In this document: piece after piece, positions 59,225-64,000 of the stretch
How the letters are laid out: every line of letters begins with the position of its first letter
Numbering within the stretch: the stretch's first letter is position 1
Origin: Pseudomonadota bacterium
Lineage (GTDB): Bacteria > Desulfobacterota > Desulfuromonadia > Geobacterales > Pseudopelobacteraceae
DNA: 64,000 nt
Assembly: GCA_019352135.1 (NCBI GenBank)
Contig: JABBNX010000001.1
Location: 1 to 64,000 of the forward strand
Direction: 5' to 3'
Position numbers and translations under genes: made by a program
Notes under the pieces: generated by a model
What the model was told of the DNA's origin: nothing
The model's database searches: none
What the model saw: the letters and a program-made list of their open reading frames with translations, nothing else

Positions 59225-59257
59225 CCACATGCCCTGGATACAAGCCGGGGCATGTGG
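59225..59257. terminator. Inverted repeat after the PHP lipoprotein gene, possible terminator
   Basis: CCACATGCCC (59225-59234) and GGGCATGTGG (59248-59257) form a perfect 10-base stem with a 13-base loop, 16 bases after the stop. No T-run follows, so it is an unusual terminator or a 3' stabilising hairpin. Confidence 0.5.
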
Positions 59258-59445
59258 TCGTATGGATCGTGTGAAACTGGCTGATGTGCGTAATATTTAC
59301 TGAAGTTCTTGAATACCTTCCTGCTCACCCGATTATTTCCATGTGCCGTTACGCACAATTTGCCAATACGGCACACATCTGTAACAGTTTGTTTGCTATG
59401 ATTTTCTCACCCATGTCCATCTAAATGTACAAAAGGAACTATTCA

Positions 59446-59889
59446 GTGACGAAACAGAAAATAATCAAGGTGCTGTTTGTCTGCGTACACAACAGTGCTC
59501 GCAGCCAGATGGCCGAAGCCTTCCTCAATCAGCTCGCCGGAGACCGCTTTGAGGCCCAGAGCGCCGGGCTTGAGCCGGGGACACTCAATCCCTTGGCTGT
59601 CGAGGTCATGAAAGCGGCAGGAATAGACATATCGGCCAACCGGACAAAAAGTGTGTTCGATTTCTTTAAGAAAGGAAACTTGTTCGATTATGTCATCACT
59701 GTCTGCGATGGCGCCAATGCCGAGCGATGCCCGGTTTTCCCCGGAGTTACCAAAAGGGTTCAGTGGAGCTTTGCCGACCCGGCAGCCCTTGGGGGAGAAT
59801 GGGAACAGAGGGTAGCGGCAACCGGCCTGATCAGAGATGAAATAAAGGCTGCTGTGGTTGCCTTTATAACGGAACATCCAGCAAGATGA
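59446..59889 (+). CDS. arsC: Arsenate reductase, thioredoxin-dependent type (LMW-PTP family)
   Basis: A 147-residue low-molecular-weight phosphatase-fold enzyme. The active-site loop is C13-VHNSA-R19, and the two further cysteines that define thioredoxin-coupled ArsC are present (Cys87 and Cys95 in [15 protein letters not shown]), which supports arsenate reduction over protein tyrosine phosphatase activity. I chose a GTG start at 59446 with AAGGA 8 bases upstream; the ATG at 59425 has no ribosome site. No arsR, arsB or acr3 gene is adjacent. Confidence 0.88.
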   Translation: MTKQKIIKVLFVCVHNSARSQMAEAFLNQLAGDRFEAQSAGLEPGTLNPLAVEVMKAAGIDISANRTKSVFDFFKKGNLFDYVITVCDGANAERCPVFPGVTKRVQWSFADPAALGGEWEQRVAATGLIRDEIKAAVVAFITEHPAR

Positions 59890-59999
59890 TGCTGTGCCAT
59901 GCCGGGTTGCCGCGTGGCAGACATGCAACATAACATTTTAAGTGTCACTTGAAACCGAGCGAACGTGTGATACGCTCTCAAGAGAGGATCACGGTCATC

Positions 60000-60197
60000 A
60001 TGGGTATGAATAAAGCAAAGTATGCAGAAATTGGGCGCAAAATAAGAAATATCCCGATGGAAAAGCCTTGTATGAGTTATGAATGGGAAGAGCTCGTGGA
60101 AAAGCTGTGTGCATCGGATGACTCCGGACTGCACACTATTGGCATCAAAGAGCTGGGCAAAATAATGCTCAAGCGCACAGAAAATAACAAAAAGTAG
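60000..60197 (+). CDS. Small protein upstream of the RMD1-family gene
   Basis: A 65-residue charged protein (MGMNKAKYAEIGRKI ... KNIPMEK) with no recognised domain, starting at the ATG 60000 after AGAGAGGA. It ends 5 bases before the RMD1-family gene and is probably translated with it. A TTG at 59949 in frame could add 17 residues. Unknown function. Confidence 0.55.
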   Translation: MGMNKAKYAEIGRKIRNIPMEKPCMSYEWEELVEKLCASDDSGLHTIGIKELGKIMLKRTENNKK

Positions 60198-60202
60198 GCC
60201 GG

Positions 60203-61024
60203 ATGGAACTATTTACTTTTAAAGCCTTTGCCTTCGGCGGTGAGCTTGACCTGAACCGCCTGGCCGTAAAACTGGGCATCACCCGTAAATACCGATGGGA
60301 AGAGCCGATGAAGCTCAATCCTGTGACCTTTGTACTTGCTTCCGGCAGCGATGTGGAGCGGGTCTATCTCTATTATTTTGGCGGAGTGGTCTTCCTCAAC
60401 TGCTCTGGCGATATCATCGTCCGCTTCCTGGACAGCATTCCTCAATATGCCGACTCTTTGAAGGGGCAGATCCAATTGCCCTATCGTGAGGAGTACCGCC
60501 TGGAGATTGATGCGGGCCGTGACCCGGCTATTGCCAACGATTGTGCCGTCATGCCCCGGTACAATCTGGCCTTTCTGGATATCATCTGCTTTGTGATTGC
60601 CAAATCGGTTGCGCTGGAGCGGATCGAGGAAAGGATTGACGTGGTCTTCGACGAGGTTGAAGTGATGATTGCGAATTTGGGACGCGGCAAACTGGAACTG
60701 CCCGATAGTGATATGGCCCGGTTGGCTTCGTCGATCTTGAGCTTCAAGTTTACCTCAATTGCCCATATTATGGTGCTGGACAAGCCGGATATCACGTGGG
60801 ACAATCCTGAAGCCGACCGTCTGTATACTACCATGGCCGGCTTGTTTGAACTCAGCCAGCGCTACCTCGAAATCAAGCATAAATCAGAAACCCTGCTGGA
60901 CATGACCGATGTTTTCAGCAGCCTTTCCCACGCCCGCCGTGCCGCCCGGCTTGAATGGATCATTATCGTCCTGATCGCCATCGAGATCGTGATATACCTG
61001 ATGCAGCTGTATCGCGGGCAGTAA
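60203..61024 (+). CDS. RMD1/YagE-family (DUF155) membrane protein
   Basis: A 273-residue protein with the DUF155 domain: LYYFGGVVFLN (about 55-66), an LDIICFVIAKSVALERIEERID segment (about 128-150) and the C-terminal block around SILSFKFTSIAHIMVLDKPDITWDNPE (about 187-213), ending in one transmembrane helix (about 250-268). Eukaryotic relatives (Rmd1, Rmd8) act in mitochondria and in meiosis or cell-cycle control; the bacterial role is unknown. A tail-anchored inner-membrane position is likely. Confidence 0.85.
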   Translation: MELFTFKAFAFGGELDLNRLAVKLGITRKYRWEEPMKLNPVTFVLASGSDVERVYLYYFGGVVFLNCSGDIIVRFLDSIPQYADSLKGQIQLPYREEYRLEIDAGRDPAIANDCAVMPRYNLAFLDIICFVIAKSVALERIEERIDVVFDEVEVMIANLGRGKLELPDSDMARLASSILSFKFTSIAHIMVLDKPDITWDNPEADRLYTTMAGLFELSQRYLEIKHKSETLLDMTDVFSSLSHARRAARLEWIIIVLIAIEIVIYLMQLYRGQ

Positions 61025-61092
61025 CTGGCCGTGCAGTGACTTATCCGGAGAATTGCCACCATACTCGGCGCTTGTTTTTTTGAGTGCACATA

Positions 61093-61284
61093 TTACTGTG
61101 GTAACAACACATTCCGGTCTTTTTGTACATCAGCTCTTCTCTCGTGGAGCGGCTCGTGAGGCAGGGCATCTTTATAGGAGTCACGCAACTGGCGCAACTT
61201 GCTTATCTGCCTGTCCAGTTCAGTAAAACCGCCCTGCACCGGCCAGCGGAACCATTTAGCCAGAGAAGCTACCCACCCGCGCAT
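61093..61284 (-). CDS. Tiny 63-residue protein, downstream of zinc-ribbon gene
   Basis: Begins MRGWVASLAKWFRWPV, an amphipathic or membrane-touching N-terminus, then a Lys/Arg/Leu-rich helix. Its ATG (61284) follows the preceding stop by 2 bases, so the two form a short minus-strand operon. No family recognised. Confidence 0.4.
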   Translation of the reverse strand: MRGWVASLAKWFRWPVQGGFTELDRQISKLRQLRDSYKDALPHEPLHERRADVQKDRNVLLPQ

Positions 61285-61286
61285 GA

Positions 61287-61478
61287 CTAGCACAATCCTG
61301 CTGCCATCGTACTGTCGATGATAACGCCATTCTTCATGTCCGGCAGACTCATCGGTCGATGGCAGGCACCGCAATTGGTGCCCTCTTGCAGTTTTGACCA
61401 GAGCACCCGATTCTCCGAGTCACACCAGTCGCAGCACCAGAAGTAGTAGTCTTCATTTAGTCTTATTTTCATCGTCAT
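61287..61478 (-). CDS. Small zinc-ribbon-like protein (63 residues)
   Basis: Begins MTMKIRLNEDYYFWCCDWCDSE; the cysteines at 15, 16, 19, 36 and 39 (CCDWC and CGACH) suggest a zinc finger. AAAGGAG lies just before the ATG. An in-frame ATG at 61472 is equally possible. It is divergent from phoB, 225 bases away. Function unknown. Confidence 0.6.
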   Translation of the reverse strand: MTMKIRLNEDYYFWCCDWCDSENRVLWSKLQEGTNCGACHRPMSLPDMKNGVIIDSTMAAGLC

Positions 61479-61608
61479 TTTCTCCTTTCATTTTTTGTTC
61501 AGTATATACGATCCATATTACAATCATGTGGAGGCGAGATAAAATCTTTGTGAATTTTATTGACGTAAGTCCCCGCATGGATGCAATTTCTACCAAATCT
61601 TTATCTGT

Positions 61609-61626
61609 CTGTAACATTACTGTAAC
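61609..61626 (+). promoter_or_regulatory. Pho box upstream of phoB
   Basis: Two direct repeats CTGTAAC (61609-61615 and 61620-61626) with an 11-base period, the spacing of the PhoB binding site, about 75 bases before the phoB ATG. The second copy also forms a dyad with GTTACA (61635-61640). It implies autoregulation by PhoB. Confidence 0.8.
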
Positions 61627-61702
61627 AATTATATGTTACAAACATTTGTATCAGGTTGAGTGTGTGTAAAAAACAGTGTTAAATTGTGAGCAGGAGCATG
61701 AC

Positions 61703-62386
61703 ATGAAGAAGGTTCTCATTATCGAGGATGAAAAAGATCTGGCACACCTGCTGGCTTTCAATCTTGAGAAAGAAGGGTATGCAGCCACCTGTGTTCACGA
61801 TGGCAAGCTGGGACTTGAGCGTGCCGTCTCGGATACGCCGGACTTGATTTTGCTGGACCTGATGCTGCCGGGGTTGTTGGGAACCGAAGTCTGCAAGGCA
61901 CTTCGCAAGGACCAGCGTACCGCCCATATCCCGATTATCATGATAACGGCAAAAAGTGATGAGATTGATCGCGTCGTCGGATTTGAGGTCGGTGCCGATG
62001 ATTACATCGTCAAACCATTTTCAATGCGTGAAGTGGCTCTGCGGGTCAAAGCGGTCATGCGGCGCTTTGAGCATGAGGTTGAGGCGGTGCGCGCCGATCT
62101 GTTCACTGTCGGTGAAATAACCATCGATAAACAGCGTCATACGGTAATGAGCGCCGGAGTCGAGATCGATTTGACCAGTACCGAGTTCAAGCTGCTGCTC
62201 TATCTGGCGGAGAAAAAAGAATGCGTGCAGAGTCGCGAACAGTTGCTGCAAAGGGTCTGGGGATACAATAACTCCGGCGATACCAGAACCGTTGATACAC
62301 ATGTAACGCGTCTGCGCGGAAAGTTGGGCGCACCAAGCGACATCATTAAGACTGTCCGTGGTTTCGGCTACAAGATAGAGGAGTAA
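61703..62386 (+). CDS. phoB: Phosphate regulon response regulator PhoB
   Basis: A 227-residue OmpR-class regulator: receiver domain with acceptor Asp52 (LILLDLMLPG) and Lys about 104 (YIVKPFS), and a C-terminal winged helix ending THVTRLRGKLG and VRGFGYKIEE. AGGAG precedes the ATG at 61703; an ATG at 61676 would add 9 residues. It is followed by phoR after 7 bases and preceded by a Pho box. No pst or phoU gene is in the window. PhoB is the likeliest identity, on linkage and site. Confidence 0.92.
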   Translation: MKKVLIIEDEKDLAHLLAFNLEKEGYAATCVHDGKLGLERAVSDTPDLILLDLMLPGLLGTEVCKALRKDQRTAHIPIIMITAKSDEIDRVVGFEVGADDYIVKPFSMREVALRVKAVMRRFEHEVEAVRADLFTVGEITIDKQRHTVMSAGVEIDLTSTEFKLLLYLAEKKECVQSREQLLQRVWGYNNSGDTRTVDTHVTRLRGKLGAPSDIIKTVRGFGYKIEE

Positions 62387-62393
62387 TAATACT

Positions 62394-64000
62394 ATGGGAT
62401 TCCGAACCAAGTTGGTGCTGTCCTACGTCTTTCTGATTACGTTGATTACCGGAAGTTTCTATCTCTATTTCAATCAGACTCTGCGCCAAAAGATGATCGA
62501 GGAGAGCCGGGCCAACCTGATCAGTCAGACACAGTTGGCCCGTCTGCTGGTAGTAAGTAACAAGCAGGTTACGTCTCCACAGCACCTTGCCGAATCGATT
62601 GGAACCGTCACCAAGGCCAGGGTTACATTGATCACACCTGACGGCACGGTGGTCGGCGATTCGGAAGTAGGGCAGGCACATGTGGCGCAGATGGAGAACC
62701 ACCTCCAGCGTCCCGAGGTGCAGGAAGCGCTTAAAAACGGATTTGGAACCTCACTGCGTTATTCTGAAACCATCAGAATTTCGATGCTTTACTCGGCTAT
62801 GACGTATGGCAGCGGGAGCACTGGCGGCATCATTCGCCTTGCCTTGCCGCTGGAATATCTCACGTCTGCACGGAACACGCTCCATGGAGTGGTCGGCGGT
62901 GCAACAGTTGTAACCATTCTGGTTGCACTCCTGTTCGGGTACATCTTTTCCAATCTGACGTCCAGGCCGTTGCGAGACATGGCAGATGCGGCCGCACGTA
63001 TCGGCCGCGGGGCGGGCAAGTTTAAAATCCCGGTAACTTCAAACGATGAGATCGGCATGCTGGCCGCGGTACTCAATGACATGTCGGAGCGTATCGAAGT
63101 TCAGGTGCAGCGACTGTCAGCTGACAAACAACGCCTTGACACCATCTTGCGCAGCATGGGCGAAGGGGTCATGGTGGCGGCCCCCGATGGGACCATAAGC
63201 CTGGTAAATCCAGCCTTTCGCCGTCTCTTTTCAATTTCCGGCGACGTAGAAGGCAAGCGTCTGGTTGAGATTTCGCGGCATCCGGACCTGTTGGATGCCT
63301 TCAACGATCTTGGTAAGCCGGATATGATTGAACTGGTACGGGAGATTGCCATCCCGCTCAACGATTGCACTCTCTTTACTCACTGGGTTCCCCTGAATGT
63401 TGATGGTGTCAGGCAGGGGGTTGTCGCGGTATTCCACGATATCAGCGACCTGAAAAAAGCGGAAAACATGCGCAGAGATTTTGTAGCCAATGTCTCCCAT
63501 GAACTGCGGACGCCGGTGACCATCATCAAGGGGTATGCAGAAACTCTGCTGGACGGCGCTCTGGAATCGGATCCTTTCAACGCCAAACGCTTTGTGGAGA
63601 TAATTCACAATCATTCGGAGCGGCTCACTGATCTGATAAATGATATCCTTACACTTTCAAGCCTTGAATCAAAAGAGGCGCTGCTTGAGCTTAATCCGAT
63701 GGATATTTCCGGTACCATAGCCAAAGCCTGCATGTTGCTTCAGGAACGCGCCACGCAAAAAAATATTACGATCATAAATGAATCAACGGGCGGCGCCGTG
63801 CCACGCATACTGGCAGATCAGGGGCGGCTTGAACAGGTGGTGGTGAACCTTCTTGAGAATGCAATTAAGTATACGCTCGAAGGCGGGTCTGTTCGCCTCT
63901 TTACCGAAGATGACGGTGAATTTGTGCGGGTGTCGGTCGCAGATACCGGTATCGGCATCCCGTATAAGGATCTGCCGCGAATCTTTGAACGCTTTTACCG
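62394..64000 (+). CDS. phoR: Phosphate regulon sensor kinase PhoR (3' end beyond window)
   Basis: Open from the ATG at 62394 to the window edge (535 codons). An N-terminal transmembrane helix (about 7-28), a periplasmic sensor region, TM2 (about 160-185), HAMP (about 185-240), a PAS domain (about 245-350), the dimerisation domain with acceptor His369 in VSHELRTP, and the start of the ATPase domain (NLLENAIKYT, then VADTGIGIP). The periplasmic region between the helices is larger than in E. coli PhoR. Starts 7 bases after phoB. Confidence 0.92.
   Translation, partial: MGFRTKLVLSYVFLITLITGSFYLYFNQTLRQKMIEESRANLISQTQLARLLVVSNKQVTSPQHLAESIGTVTKARVTLITPDGTVVGDSEVGQAHVAQMENHLQRPEVQEALKNGFGTSLRYSETIRISMLYSAMTYGSGSTGGIIRLALPLEYLTSARNTLHGVVGGATVVTILVALLFGYIFSNLTSRPLRDMADAAARIGRGAGKFKIPVTSNDEIGMLAAVLNDMSERIEVQVQRLSADKQRLDTILRSMGEGVMVAAPDGTISLVNPAFRRLFSISGDVEGKRLVEISRHPDLLDAFNDLGKPDMIELVREIAIPLNDCTLFTHWVPLNVDGVRQGVVAVFHDISDLKKAENMRRDFVANVSHELRTPVTIIKGYAETLLDGALESDPFNAKRFVEIIHNHSERLTDLINDILTLSSLESKEALLELNPMDISGTIAKACMLLQERATQKNITIINESTGGAVPRILADQGRLEQVVVNLLENAIKYTLEGGSVRLFTEDDGEFVRVSVADTGIGIPYKDLPRIFERFY

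Noticed and set aside
58442..59230. Minus-strand frame of 262 codons opposite the PHP lipoprotein
   Set aside because: The plus strand has homologous PHP motifs on both sides of a frameshift; the antisense product shows none.

Overview
The window reads as a chromosomal segment of a Gram-negative deltaproteobacterium-type organism, most likely a Geobacter/Pelobacter/Trichlorobacter relative (Desulfuromonadota). The pointers are a complete lipid A and outer-membrane assembly set, a fused NuoB-NuoC-NuoD protein, a membrane H+-pyrophosphatase, the short form of HisG, many c-di-GMP and two-component signalling genes, and local gene orders such as murA-hisG-hisD-hisC. The assignment is by inference from gene content; no rRNA, tRNA or CRISPR array was seen.

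1-17,560 (minus strand) is one long envelope operon in transcription order lysS, lolC/E-type permease, lolD, bamA, skp, lpxD, fabZ, lpxA, a Gfo/Idh oxidoreductase (gnnA-like), a DegT aminotransferase (gnnB-like), lpxB, msbA, lpxL, a PAP2 lipid phosphatase, waaA and lpxK (cut by the window edge). Most junctions overlap by 4-8 bases. The gnnA/gnnB-like pair between lpxA and lpxB suggests that lipid A is built on 2,3-diamino-2,3-dideoxyglucose with amide-linked acyl chains.

17,600-23,500 carries an NHL-repeat lipoprotein, an RNase E/G with a long basic tail and a K+-independent-type H+-pyrophosphatase. 23,446-29,770 carries a CpoB/YbgF-like lipoprotein and, across a perfect bidirectional terminator, the murA-hisG-hisD-hisC-(zinc ribbon)-hisB operon.

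29,900-41,100 is signalling and respiration: a GAF/PAS hybrid histidine kinase overlapping an RpfG-type HD-GYP regulator, an isolated nuoA-nuoBCD pair, a SixA-like phosphatase, a GGDEF-EAL-CBS-GGDEF protein and an FRG-domain protein.

41,536-48,500 is the least explained region. A compact plus-strand cluster encodes an 811-residue protein of no recognised family, a phosphatidylserine decarboxylase-like protein, an Lgt-like membrane transferase, a DUF2062 membrane protein and a zinc phospholipase C-like protein, followed by a ParA-like ATPase and a 63-residue protein. It looks like an undescribed lipid-modifying system and is my best candidate for something new.

48,700-54,300 is accessory: a small lysine-tailed protein, a single-chain type IIG restriction-modification enzyme carrying an in-frame palindromic element, a KilA-N protein and a decayed Bro-N fragment. 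54,332-61,500 holds a chemoreceptor, a His-rich small exported protein, a possible structured leader RNA, a frameshifted PHP-type lipoprotein, a thioredoxin-type arsenate reductase, an RMD1-family protein and two tiny minus-strand genes. The window ends in phoB-phoR (phoR cut), preceded by a clear Pho box.
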